Assembly: GCA_018716105.1 (NCBI GenBank)
Contig: DVKH01000007.1
Span: forward strand, 42,440-106,439
Origin: Candidatus Fimivivens faecavium
GTDB taxonomy: Bacteria > Bacillota > Clostridia > Oscillospirales > Ruminococcaceae
Direction: 5' to 3'
Length of the DNA stretch: 64,000 nucleotides
Made by a program: the position numbers and the translations under genes. Numbering within the stretch: position 1 is the first letter of the stretch; every line of letters begins with the position of its first letter. This document shows positions 18,092 through 26,585 of the stretch, one piece after another. The notes below the pieces were generated by a model. It was not told the origin of the DNA. It saw nothing but the letters and a program-made list of their open reading frames with translations, and did no database searches.

Positions 18092-20221
18092 TTAAACTTC
18101 CTGGATAATCGGCAGAATCATCGGCCGGCGCTTGGTTTTCTGGAACAGGTAACCTCCGAGCTGGTCCTTCATCGCCTGCTTGAGGTTGGCCCACTCCCGG
18201 TTTCCGGAATCCGCCGCCCCGCTGAGCGCCTGACGGCAGACCGCCTTCGCCCCGGCGAGCAGCTCTTCCGATTCCCGCACATAGACAAACCCGCGCGATA
18301 CGACGTCCGGCCCCGCAAGGACCTGACCGGTCTTGCTGTCAATGGTCGCGACCGCAATGATCAGCCCGTCCTCCGCGAGGAGCCTGCGGTCCCGGAGGAC
18401 GATGCTGCCCACGTCGCCGACGCCGCTTCCGTCCACCATGACATAACCGGAGGGAACGGTCGAAACCGCCTTGATGCCGTCGGGCGAAACTTCAATCACA
18501 CGCCCGATTTCCGAAACCACGATGTTGTCGGCCGGGATCCCCATGCTGATTCCGATCTCGCGGTTCTTCATCAGATGCTTGTATTCGCCGTGAACCGGAA
18601 TGAAGAATTTGGGCTTGGTCAGGCCGATAATCGTCTTGATCTCCTCGCGGCAGGCATGCCCCGACACATGGATGCCGAGCGTGTTCTCATACGCCACATC
18701 TGCCCCGAGCTTCATCAGGTCGTTGATCACCTTGCCGACCAGTTTTTCGTTTCCGGGGATCGGGCTGGCCGAGATGATGATATAGTCGTTGGGCGTAATC
18801 GAAATCTTTCGATGGTCGCCCCGCGCCATCCGGGTCAGCGCGCTCATCGGCTCGCCCTGGCTGCCGGTTGTGATGATCACAACCTGGCTGTCCAGAAGGC
18901 CGCGCATCGCGTCAAGCTCGACCAGCGTCCCCTTCGGGATGTTGAGATAGCCGAGTTCCGCCGCCTTTGCCGTGACGTTTTCCATGCTGCGGCCCGAGAC
19001 GATCACCTTCCGGCCATAGCGCACCGCCGCGTCGATCACCTGCTGGATGCGGTGGACATTGGAGGAAAAGGTCGCGAGAAGGATGCGCTTCCCCTCCGCC
19101 TTGCGGAACAGCATCTCAAACGAATTGCCGACCGCCCGCTCGCTCGGGGTCATGCCCGGGCGCTCGGCGTTGGTGGAATCGCTCATCAGCGCGAGAACCC
19201 CGTGGCTTCCCAGCTCGCCGAACCGGGCGAGGTTGATCATATCCCCATCGATCGGAGTATAGTCGATTTTAAAGTCCCCCGTGTGCACCAGGACGCCGGC
19301 GGGTGTAAAGACGGCGAGGCCGCAGGCGTCGGGAATTGAGTGGTTGACGTTGATGAATTCAACCTTCATGCAGCCCATTTTCACAGTGTCGCCGGGTTTG
19401 ACGACATTGAGCCGCGCCTTGCCGAGAAGGCCGTGTTCCTTTAGCTTTCCCTCCACAAGCCCGATGGTCAGCCGGGTGGAATAAACCGGCGTGTCGACTT
19501 CTTTGAGGAGATAGGCCAAAGACCCGATATGATCCTCATGCCCGTGGGTCAGCACTACGCCGCGCAGACGGTCGCGGTTCTTCACCACATAGGTGAAGTC
19601 CGGGATGACCAGATCAATCCCCGGCATATCGTCGTCCGGGAACGCAAGCCCCACATCGATGATGAACATGTCGTTCCCGTACTCGATCACGGTCATGTTC
19701 TTTCCGATTTCTCCAAGCCCGCCGAGCGAAATGATTTTGACCGGCGCGGCCTTTTTGCGCCCGCCCTGTCCGCCGCTTCTTCTCGCTCTCTTTTGCGGGG
19801 CCTGCTGTCCGGACGCCGTTTCGGACGCCGCCGGCTTTTGAGGCCGCTGTTTCGCCGCGGTGTTTTCCGCCGGCCGGTTTTGTTTCCTGCGGTTTTCCCC
19901 GCCCTGTCCGTCCGCATTTTCGTTCGTGCGGGGGCGGGCGGGGCGGCCCCGCCCGCCGGAACCCTGCCCGCGGCCGTTGCCGCGGGGCTTTTTCTCCGGC
20001 TCCCCCTCCGGTTCCTGCTTCTGCGGATGCGCAATCGGCGAAACCGCGTCAGCCGCCAGGATCAGGGCGGGCGCCACCGCCTTTTCAATCGAATCGATCA
20101 GCGTCTGCGCAATCTTCGGCTCGCCTGCATTCTCTTTCACGGGGCGTTTCGACGCAAAACGAGGACGCCGGGGGAGAAGCTTTTTTCCCTCGGTTTCATT
20201 ATTCTTTTTTGTTTCCGGCAC
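18092..20221 (-). CDS. rnj: Ribonuclease J with long basic N-terminal extension
   Basis: 709 residues from GTG 20219-20221 with GGAGG 7 nt upstream. The last 550 residues are a normal RNase J: beta-lactamase motif LTHGHEDHIGSLAYLL, beta-CASP domain with GSQGEP, and a C-terminal domain. Ahead of it are about 155 residues of low complexity, rich in Arg, Gly, Pro, Gln and Glu, about a quarter longer than the usual 555-residue enzyme. RNase J is a 5'-3' exo/endoribonuclease in mRNA decay and rRNA maturation. The extension could bind RNA or partners, as proposed for extended RNase J of other phyla (inference). Confidence 0.94.
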   Translation of the reverse strand: MPETKKNNETEGKKLLPRRPRFASKRPVKENAGEPKIAQTLIDSIEKAVAPALILAADAVSPIAHPQKQEPEGEPEKKPRGNGRGQGSGGRGRPARPRTNENADGQGGENRRKQNRPAENTAAKQRPQKPAASETASGQQAPQKRARRSGGQGGRKKAAPVKIISLGGLGEIGKNMTVIEYGNDMFIIDVGLAFPDDDMPGIDLVIPDFTYVVKNRDRLRGVVLTHGHEDHIGSLAYLLKEVDTPVYSTRLTIGLVEGKLKEHGLLGKARLNVVKPGDTVKMGCMKVEFINVNHSIPDACGLAVFTPAGVLVHTGDFKIDYTPIDGDMINLARFGELGSHGVLALMSDSTNAERPGMTPSERAVGNSFEMLFRKAEGKRILLATFSSNVHRIQQVIDAAVRYGRKVIVSGRSMENVTAKAAELGYLNIPKGTLVELDAMRGLLDSQVVIITTGSQGEPMSALTRMARGDHRKISITPNDYIIISASPIPGNEKLVGKVINDLMKLGADVAYENTLGIHVSGHACREEIKTIIGLTKPKFFIPVHGEYKHLMKNREIGISMGIPADNIVVSEIGRVIEVSPDGIKAVSTVPSGYVMVDGSGVGDVGSIVLRDRRLLAEDGLIIAVATIDSKTGQVLAGPDVVSRGFVYVRESEELLAGAKAVCRQALSGAADSGNREWANLKQAMKDQLGGYLFQKTKRRPMILPIIQEV

Positions 20222-20545
20222 GTTGTTACCTCCATATACTGTTTATGTAAAGCGATATCGTACCCCGCCCTTTATTCCGATCAGAGCCAGGGTTCAAATT
20301 AAATTGATTTCCCCGCGGGCCGCCCCGCGGGCCGTTTTGCAGCGCGCTGCAAAAGTGCGCTGCCGCTTTTCATTCTAAATAAAAACAGCGCAGGCCAGCG
20401 GTCCCATCCACGCCTCGAATCCATGACGGAATCCCGCCGGCGCACAGGACGCATTTCAAAGCCACACGCTGCCTATCCTGCCGTCAGTCCAAGCGGTCTT
20501 TCGCTTTCTACCGGCGAGCCGCAGACTGCAATGTTCCGAATTATT

Positions 20546-20581
20546 TAAGATTATTGTAGGCGTTTTTGCTTAAAATGTCAA
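20546..20581 (-). promoter_or_regulatory. Consensus sigma-A promoter for rnj
   Basis: On the minus strand TTGACA (20576-20581), a 17-nt spacer and TACAAT (20553-20558). Transcription would start near 20546 and leave a leader of about 325 nt before the rnj GTG. The leader holds a perfect GC palindrome near 20330-20350 and a direct repeat of CCCGCGGGCCG (20310-20333). No gene is seen in 20222-20780. Confidence 0.7.
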
Positions 20582-20832
20582 GCGGAGCGGATTGATCACG
20601 GACTGAAACGCTGTGTCAAAACCCGTCGCACCGAGCGCTTTTCCCGGAAAACTGCGGCAGAATCGTTTGGTTTTGTCGTTCTTTTACTCAAGATTTTGCC
20701 CTTAGTATGGGCGGTAATGCTACAGTCTATCCCGCTCAGGCAAGCCCTTCTTGTGCGAAACTTTTCATTTCGCTATAATGGATGGGAAAAACCGGAATTC
20801 ACGCCGGGACAGAGACAGGTGGAAATGCCGAA

Positions 20833-21273
20833 ATGGGAATGAAAAAAATCGAAATTTTTACCGATGGAGCCTGCTCCGGGAACCCCGGTCCAGGCGGATG
20901 GGCGGCGATACTCCGCTATCAGGGCGTCGAAAAAGAACTTTCCGGCGGGGAAAAGAACACAACCAACAACCGCATGGAACTCACCGCCGTCATCGAGGCG
21001 CTCTCCGCGCTTAAAGAGCGATGCTCCGTCACCCTCTACAGCGACTCCAAATATGTCGTCGACTCGGTCCAAAAGGGCTGGGCGCGGTCCTGGCGCGCGC
21101 GCGGCTGGAAAAAGGCCGACCGTTCGCCCGCGCTCAACCCCGACCTCTGGGAAAAACTGCTGAACCTTCTGGAGCGGCAAGACGTCTCGTTTGTCTGGGT
21201 CAAAGGGCACAATGAGCACCAGGAAAACGAACGCTGCGATAAGCTCGCCGTCGCCGAAAGCAGGAAGTTCTGA
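20833..21273 (+). CDS. rnhA: Ribonuclease HI
   Basis: 146 residues. ATG 20833 is favoured by AGGTGGAA about 9 nt upstream; ATG 20839 is an alternative. The four catalytic acidic residues are in place: D11 (FTDGACSGN), E49 (RMELTAV), D71 (YSDSKYV) and D136 (ERCDKLA), and the basic handle region [14 protein letters not shown] is present. It cleaves the RNA strand of RNA-DNA hybrids, removing primers and R-loops. It stands alone on the plus strand, divergent from rnj. Confidence 0.95.
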   Translation: MGMKKIEIFTDGACSGNPGPGGWAAILRYQGVEKELSGGEKNTTNNRMELTAVIEALSALKERCSVTLYSDSKYVVDSVQKGWARSWRARGWKKADRSPALNPDLWEKLLNLLERQDVSFVWVKGHNEHQENERCDKLAVAESRKF

Positions 21274-21364
21274 ACAGGCAGCGGTTTCCTGCGCTGATAT
21301 GATAAAAAAGCGCAGGACGCGCATCCTAATCATCAATAAAATTCCCAGACAGCCGCAAAAGGGC

Positions 21365-21394
21365 TTGCATTTCTATACAATTTTAGTATAGAAT
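21365..21394 (+). promoter_or_regulatory. Promoter with overlapping inverted-repeat operator upstream of nifS-like gene
   Basis: TTGCAT (21365-21370) and TATAGA (21387-21392) with 16-nt spacing form a plausible sigma-A promoter. A perfect 8-bp inverted repeat, TTCTATAC and GTATAGAA with 7 nt between, covers 21371-21393, i.e. spacer and -10. That geometry suggests repression or redox control. No Rrf2/IscR-type gene is adjacent. Confidence 0.55.
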
Positions 21395-21497
21395 AAACAC
21401 ACCGCCGGCCGTTTTCGTTTCGGCCGGGGACTTGGCAGCGGAAAACCCTCTCCGCAGCACAGATCCCGCGCGTCAGCGCGGATAAGGAGGTAATCGT

Positions 21498-22691
21498 ATG
21501 GATAACCGTTTTGTTTACGCGGATAATTCCGCGACGACGCCCGTCGCCCCTTTTGTCCTTGAGGCGATGCTGCCCTACTATAAAGAAGCCTATGGAAATC
21601 CTTCCAGCGTCTATTCCAAGGGACGCGAAGCCAAACGCGCCGTCGAAAATGCGCGGGAGAAGACTGCGCGTGCGCTCGGCGCCGAACCCGGTGAAATCTT
21701 TTTCACCTCCTGCGGCTCTGAATCGGACAACTGGGCGATCAAGGGCGCAGCAATGGCCGGAGCCGAAAAGGGCAAACGCCACATCGTCACCACTGTCTTT
21801 GAGCATCACGCCGTCACCCACACCTGCGAGGCGCTCAAAGAACAGGGCTTTGAAATCACCTATCTGCCGGTCACATCTGACGGCCTTCTCGATCCCGAAG
21901 ACGTCCGACGCGCCATCCGGCCGGACACCGCCCTTGTTTCCATCATGTACGCGAACAACGAAATCGGCACCGTCCTGCCGATTGAAGAGATCGGCCAAAT
22001 CTGCCGCAGCGCCGGCGTCCTGTTCCATACCGACGCGGTTCAGGCGGTCGGGAACGTCGCAATCGACGTCCATGCCCAGCATATCGACATGCTCACCCTC
22101 TCCGCACACAAATTCCACGGACCGAAAGGCGTCGGCGCTCTCTATATCAGGAAGGGCGTGCGGATCGGCGCCTTTGTCGACGGCGGCGGACAGGAGCGCG
22201 GAAAACGCGCCGGAACTGAAAACGTCGCGGGAATCGTTGCGCTCGGCGTCGCGATTGAGCATGCGGTCAACCATCTGGAAGAACACAACGCCAAAAAACG
22301 CGCGATGACTGAAAGGCTGATCGACGGCGTTTTCTCTACCATCAGCCATTGCCGCCTCAACGGAAGCAGGACCAGGAGGCTTCCCGGCCTGGTCAATTTC
22401 TCGTTTGAAGGAATCGAAGGCGAATCGCTGCTGCTGATGCTGGACATGAAAGGCGTCTGCGCCTCTTCGGGTTCCGCCTGCACCTCCGGTTCCCTCGATC
22501 CGAGCCATGTCCTGCTGGCGATCGGACTGCCGCACGAAATTGCGCACGGCTCCCTGCGGCTGAGTTTTTCGGCCGAAAATTCGATGGAGGACATTGACTA
22601 TATCCTGAAAGTGCTCCCTCCAATCATTGAGCGGCTCCGCTCGATGAGCCCCGTTTGGGAGAAAATCGTCGCGGCCGAAAAAACAGCCTGA
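21498..22691 (+). CDS. Cysteine desulfurase (NifS/IscS family)
   Basis: 397 residues; AAGGAGG precedes ATG 21498. The PLP lysine is K205 in [14 protein letters not shown] near 102 and DAVQAVG near 180 are conserved cofactor-site motifs; the sulfur-carrying cysteine is C328 in SSGSACTSG. The enzyme takes sulfur from L-cysteine as a persulfide and hands it to the IscU-type scaffold encoded 34 nt downstream for Fe-S cluster assembly. The leader between promoter and start contains a short GGCCGG stem. Confidence 0.95.
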   Translation: MDNRFVYADNSATTPVAPFVLEAMLPYYKEAYGNPSSVYSKGREAKRAVENAREKTARALGAEPGEIFFTSCGSESDNWAIKGAAMAGAEKGKRHIVTTVFEHHAVTHTCEALKEQGFEITYLPVTSDGLLDPEDVRRAIRPDTALVSIMYANNEIGTVLPIEEIGQICRSAGVLFHTDAVQAVGNVAIDVHAQHIDMLTLSAHKFHGPKGVGALYIRKGVRIGAFVDGGGQERGKRAGTENVAGIVALGVAIEHAVNHLEEHNAKKRAMTERLIDGVFSTISHCRLNGSRTRRLPGLVNFSFEGIEGESLLLMLDMKGVCASSGSACTSGSLDPSHVLLAIGLPHEIAHGSLRLSFSAENSMEDIDYILKVLPPIIERLRSMSPVWEKIVAAEKTA

Positions 22692-22725
22692 AGAAAGAAT
22701 TCCATTGTTCCGGAGGATCATAAAA

Positions 22726-23154
22726 ATGCAGTATTCTGAAAAAGTTCTCGATCATTTCTCAAATCCCAGAAACGTTGGCGAGCTTCCCGACGCGAATGGC
22801 GTCGGCGAAGTCGGCAACGCCGTCTGCGGCGATATCATGAAGATGTACCTGAAAATTGAAAATAATATCATCAAGGACGTGAAGTTCAAAACATTCGGAT
22901 GCGGAGCGGCCATCGCCACCAGTTCGATGGCGACCGAGCTGATCAAAGGCGCAACCGTTGACGAAGCGCTGAAGCTGTCAAACAAAGCGGTGGCCGCCGC
23001 GCTCGACGGGCTTCCGCCGGCCAAAATCCATTGCTCCGTTCTAGCGGAACAGGCAGTGCGCTCTGCGCTTGCGGACTACTACGCCCGTCAAGGAATTGAT
23101 CCCGAACCAATTGTCGGAAAAATAGACGCCGGTTGCGATAGTTGCACCCACTAA
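22726..23154 (+). CDS. iscU: Fe-S cluster scaffold protein (IscU/NifU N-terminal type)
   Basis: 142 residues from ATG 22726 (GGAGG 10 nt upstream; an upstream in-frame ATG overlaps that site). The three cluster ligands are C34 (VCGD, with D36), C59 (GCGAA) and C103 (HCSVLAEQA). It assembles clusters with sulfur from the upstream desulfurase. It has an extra C-terminal tail with two Cys (CDSC). Co-transcribed with the desulfurase and closed by a terminator. Confidence 0.95.
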   Translation: MQYSEKVLDHFSNPRNVGELPDANGVGEVGNAVCGDIMKMYLKIENNIIKDVKFKTFGCGAAIATSSMATELIKGATVDEALKLSNKAVAAALDGLPPAKIHCSVLAEQAVRSALADYYARQGIDPEPIVGKIDAGCDSCTH

Positions 23155-23238
23155 AGTTTCCACTATCCTGTTTCCCCGCTTTTCAATCAAAAATATTGTT
23201 TGAAAGAAAAATCATTTTCATCTACCCAATGAAAAAGA

Positions 23239-23275
23239 AAAGGTCAGCGCCAAACAGGCGCTGACTTTTTTATTT
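23239..23275 (+). terminator. Terminator after iscU
   Basis: Perfect 9-bp stem GTCAGCGCC/GGCGCTGAC (23243-23251, 23257-23265), 5-nt loop, then TTTTTTATTT. Confidence 0.9.
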
Positions 23276-23407
23276 AATTCTTCTAAAACCCTCAATTTTA
23301 CAAATGATTTGAGTATCAATCCAAAACAGAATTATCGACAGATAAACGCGCAATATAATGCTAGATAATGCTTGTACGGAATTACTATATTCATTGGGTG
23401 ATCAAAC

Positions 23408-23710
23408 ATGAAGAAAAGAAACCAGCCATTGGGAAACAATAACATCATCGGCAAGTATGTCACCCAGCTACGAAAACAGAAAAAGATGACGCAGAAAGAA
23501 CTCGCTGCGCAAATGCAGTTGCGCGGTGTTGATATCAACCCATCCAGTCTTTCCAAACTCGAAGGCCAAACGAGAATCGCAACCGATCGCGAAGTGCAAG
23601 TGATTGCTGAGATCTTCAAAATTTCAGCGGATGAACTCTTAAATGGCCCTAAAATCCAGACCGACCTGCAGGGCCACGGCAAAAACGGAGCCGACTTATG
23701 GTCAGAATGA
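23408..23710 (+). CDS. XRE-family HTH regulator
   Basis: 100 residues. An HTH_3 domain spans about 15-75 with LRKQKKMTQKELAAQMQ and a recognition helix before LSKLEGQTR, then AEIFKISADELL. The short tail lacks a sensing domain. The ribosome site (GGGTGATC) is mediocre. Its 3' end overlaps the next XRE gene by 13 nt, so the two are translated from one message. It sits in a more AT-rich stretch (23,155-23,420) than its surroundings. Confidence 0.85.
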   Translation: MKKRNQPLGNNNIIGKYVTQLRKQKKMTQKELAAQMQLRGVDINPSSLSKLEGQTRIATDREVQVIAEIFKISADELLNGPKIQTDLQGHGKNGADLWSE

Positions 23711-23925
23711 GAATCCTGCGATTGGAACAGGGCCTGAGCCAGCAGCAGCTCGCCGCAGTTCTCCAGATTTCCCAGGCGACAGTCAGCAAACTGGAAAACG
23801 GAATTATCACGCCGGATGTTCATCTCCTGATTCGAATCGCGACATATTTCGGCGTTTCAACCGATTACCTTCTGGACCTTTCCCACTGCCGGACCCGTTG
23901 CGGCTTCCTTTTGGTTGAAGACTAA
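23698..23925 (+). CDS. Short XRE-family HTH regulator
   Basis: 75 residues, essentially one HTH_3 domain (LEQGLSQQQLAAVLQISQ, then VSKLENG, then YFGVSTDYLLDLS). ATG 23698 has GGAG 7 nt upstream inside the previous gene; a start at 23707 is also possible. Overlapping pairs of XRE genes can act together or antagonise each other, but nothing here shows the target. Followed by a bidirectional terminator. Confidence 0.82.
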   Translation: MVRMRILRLEQGLSQQQLAAVLQISQATVSKLENGIITPDVHLLIRIATYFGVSTDYLLDLSHCRTRCGFLLVED

Positions 23926-24089
23926 ACTTTTTTCTTTTCTGCAGATTCAGCGGAGAACAGCGAGAGGATGCGGTTTCATGCCTAAAGCAAGCTGCTTCTG
24001 GCTGTTATCGCACGCTTTTTGAACCAAAAAGCGGAAAATCTCCAGGATATGCCCGCTGCCGTCCGCTCCTGACGGAAAGCCGCAAAAAA

Positions 24090-24128
24090 GCGCCGCCTGA
24101 AGCTCTTGCCCGGACGGCGCTTTCTTTA
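24090..24128. terminator. Bidirectional terminator
   Basis: AAAGCGCCG pairs with CGGCGCTTT around a 19-nt loop; T-rich tails are present on both strands (CTTTATT on plus, TTTTTTG on minus). It separates the XRE pair from the convergent membrane-protein gene. Confidence 0.75.
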
Positions 24129-24137
24129 TTCAAACCG

Positions 24138-24485
24138 TTAGCTGAATAAATGCCCGATCAAAACGCAGGTCAGGACCGCGCAGAATCCTCCGCTGATCAC
24201 CAAATACCCGACCCGGACCCTTTTCTTCTTCACCTGAAGCGAAATAACCCCCAGCAGAATACAGGCGATCATCAGCCCAAAGATATCCACCGCCGCGCGG
24301 AGAACAGGCGGTTCCAATCCGGTCAATTTAACCAGCATCGAAGCGAGTTTGGCGCTGATGATATGGAACGCGGGGACAATCACGAGCGGAAGGCAGCCGA
24401 CGGCATTTCCCGGCTGGCCGGCGCGCAGCGTCATGAACGACATCACAAGGATCACAAGAATGATCGCGCTGCATTCAAAGGTCAT
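24138..24485 (-). CDS. Small membrane protein of unknown function
   Basis: 115 residues with about four hydrophobic segments (roughly 5-22, 28-50, 64-85, 92-113) and a basic KKKR turn before the last one, which suggests a small integral membrane protein. I do not recognise a family. It is the last gene of an operon behind an SGNH hydrolase and a DUF4358 lipoprotein, 18 nt after the latter, with AGAAGG as ribosome site. Confidence 0.75.
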   Translation of the reverse strand: MTFECSAIILVILVMSFMTLRAGQPGNAVGCLPLVIVPAFHIISAKLASMLVKLTGLEPPVLRAAVDIFGLMIACILLGVISLQVKKKRVRVGYLVISGGFCAVLTCVLIGHLFS

Positions 24486-24503
24486 ATTGCACCTTCTTTG
24501 CTG

Positions 24504-24974
24504 TTATTTAAGGCTGTCACGGAATAATTTTTCAATCGACTCGTTCGATTCGCTGATCGAGAAAAGAAGATAATTCCCTTCCTCCACCACAATCGCCTTC
24601 TCAATCCGGGCCATCTCCGCGGGAATGTAATCCTGGTAGTTTGCAGTGAGGTCCGCTTTGCGTTTGTCAACCGCCTCTTTCGCGTCTGAAAGGGCGTTCG
24701 AATCCTCCACCTCGATCACCGCAAGTTCGTTCGAGGTCGCGCCGCTCCCGGAAACATAGACAACGGCGCTCACAAAACCGTCGAAGGCCAGGTCATAATA
24801 GTCCGGCAGCACGTTCTCAGAGAGCTCCACCATGTCGTCGTCATAGCTGACCGTCTCCATCACCTGTTTGACGAACGCACCGGCATCCAAAGTTTTCGCT
24901 TCTTTTTTTCCGCATCCGGCAAATAAAAGCGCGACGGCGGCGAGACAGGCGGCGATTTTCATTCCCTTTTTCAT
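24504..24974 (-). CDS. DUF4358-type lipoprotein
   Basis: 156 residues. The N-terminus is a lipoprotein signal (basic KKGMK, hydrophobic stretch, LLFAGC lipobox with the cysteine at 21). The rest has the DUF4358 pattern: LDAGAFVKQVMETV, a central YYDL and VVYVSGSGATSNELAVIEV, then a helical EAVDKRKADL segment. The function is unknown; family members in Clostridia commonly sit next to SGNH/DHHW and MBOAT acyltransferase genes of surface polysaccharide modification. Here it follows an SGNH hydrolase gene by 6 nt, but no MBOAT gene is in the window. Confidence 0.85.
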   Translation of the reverse strand: MKKGMKIAACLAAVALLFAGCGKKEAKTLDAGAFVKQVMETVSYDDDMVELSENVLPDYYDLAFDGFVSAVVYVSGSGATSNELAVIEVEDSNALSDAKEAVDKRKADLTANYQDYIPAEMARIEKAIVVEEGNYLLFSISESNESIEKLFRDSLK

Positions 24975-24980
24975 ATCAGT

Positions 24981-25949
24981 TTATTCCTCCACAAGCGTAT
25001 GTGTTTTCAGGTAGTCGAACCAGGTGATATACTGCGCGGAATTGAGATGGATCCCGTCCGGGGTAAAGTCGGCAGGCATCGCCCCGTTTTCATCCTTAAA
25101 CGCGGAAGCGAGATCCAGATAACAGGCTCCCTTTTCGGCGGAAAGCGCCGCGAGGCGTTCGTTGAGCCGGTCGATGTCCGCGTTGGTTGTGCTGTTGTTG
25201 TACTTCGCTTTAAATTTCTCTTCGTTGACCGGAAGGATGGACTGTACATAGATAATGCTGTCGGGATGCATCTTTTTGATGCTGTCCAGCAGCGCGCCAT
25301 ACTGCTCGATGGTCCAGTCGTCGCCCGCCGATCCAAGCCCGTTCGCCCCCATCATGACATAAATCTTCTTGGGGTCCATCCGGGCGAGCGCTTCCATGAT
25401 GGTCAGCGTCTCCTCGCCGTATTGGATGCAGGGCTTTGTATGGATCGAAGCGAGATTGATCCCTGTCGCGGCAAGCACCGTCGTATTCGACATGGCGTCG
25501 TAAATTTTGATCCCGGTCGTAATCGAGTCGCCGACAAAAACCGCGTCGTCAAAATATGCGCTGGTCACACGCGGGCTTTCCGCAAGCGCGCCCTGGACGC
25601 CGCCGGAAGACGGCGGGTTCTCCTGCGGTTGCGAAGCCTCCGATTCCGGCGAAGCAGGGGCCTCGGAAGATTCCGGGACGAAGACTGCGGCAAAGCCGTC
25701 CTCCGGCTGTGCCGGCGCCGGAGCCGGCTGCCCTTCCGAAGAAGAGGATGCCCCGTCCAGGCCCAAAACAAACGGTTCTTCCTCCGGAGCCGGCGCGCTC
25801 GAGATCTGCCACACCCCGGCCACCACGCCGGAAAACACTGCGGCTGCCGCGACGGTCACCAGTAGCGGGCTGAGCGGGGAACGGTTCCTCCGCTTGACCC
25901 TGACCGGCTTCGTACGCGATGGAGACGTAATATTCTGTTTTACTGCCAT
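24981..25949 (-). CDS. Membrane-anchored SGNH/GDSL hydrolase
   Basis: 322 residues. A basic cytoplasmic N-terminus and one membrane helix (about 28-48) lead to an extracytoplasmic Pro/Ser/Glu-rich linker (about 50-125). The SGNH domain follows: VFVGDSITTG with nucleophile S142, GANGLG (block III), and TPDGIHLN with D298 and H301 completing the triad. Such enzymes are esterases or acyl-transfer partners acting on surface polymers. First gene of a three-gene operon with the DUF4358 lipoprotein and a small membrane protein. Confidence 0.88.
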   Translation of the reverse strand: MAVKQNITSPSRTKPVRVKRRNRSPLSPLLVTVAAAAVFSGVVAGVWQISSAPAPEEEPFVLGLDGASSSSEGQPAPAPAQPEDGFAAVFVPESSEAPASPESEASQPQENPPSSGGVQGALAESPRVTSAYFDDAVFVGDSITTGIKIYDAMSNTTVLAATGINLASIHTKPCIQYGEETLTIMEALARMDPKKIYVMMGANGLGSAGDDWTIEQYGALLDSIKKMHPDSIIYVQSILPVNEEKFKAKYNNSTTNADIDRLNERLAALSAEKGACYLDLASAFKDENGAMPADFTPDGIHLNSAQYITWFDYLKTHTLVEE

Positions 25950-26086
25950 TTTCTACCCCTCAGCCTATCATCTTAACGCCGGTTTTTCCGCTGACGCGCG
26001 TATGTTGTACCGGTATGTCCTTTCAATCGCCAACCGCGCTTCTCCCCGAAGCGCCCACAACGGGTCAAAACCCAATAGCTGCGCTT

Positions 26087-26114
26087 ATTATACTACAGTT
26101 CGCCTGTTTTGCAA
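26087..26114 (-). promoter_or_regulatory. Promoter of the SGNH operon
   Basis: On the minus strand TTGCAA (26109-26114), 16-nt spacer, TATAAT (26087-26092), about 140 nt before the SGNH start. The rest of 25950-26585 holds only GC-rich stems (26370-26402 and 26440-26470) and no gene I can support. Confidence 0.55.
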
Positions 26115-26585
26115 AGACCGCCGCCCGCCCAATTCCACACAATTCGGCAAAATCGCGCCGATATACCAACAGTTATAAACATTTTCAACGGAGTTTTCCA
26201 CAGCGCAGGGGGAATTGCCTTTAAATACACACAAGCCGGTTGGAATTTTCAACACCGATTTGCTACATACCGGAATACCGTTTTGAATCTTATCTTTTTA
26301 GGAAGGCCAACTGCCGCCAATATACAGAGAGTCAACTTCCATCATTCAGCCGCCAATGCGATCTGTTTTCCCAGCCGGCCATCGCAAGGGCCGGCCGGCT
26401 GTTCCCTCTGCGGAACCCCTGTGAAGATCGCGGGACGCCGGCGCATATCCCCGGCGCCGGCGCCGCGTTCAGGACAGTTTGAATATCCTCAAAGCGCCTT
26501 CGGCCGATTTTGGTTTTTCCCATAACTTTACTGCGGAGCATATGATATAGAGGATTCACTTGGATCCAGAAAGGGGCTCATAGAT

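Noticed and set aside
21333..22721. A 462-codon minus-strand frame opposite the cysteine desulfurase
   Set aside because: The plus-strand gene has all catalytic motifs and a ribosome site; the opposite frame has none.
26109..26525. A 138-codon plus-strand frame upstream of the vWA gene
   Set aside because: No ribosome site, contains the GC palindromes, no motif; the interval looks noncoding.
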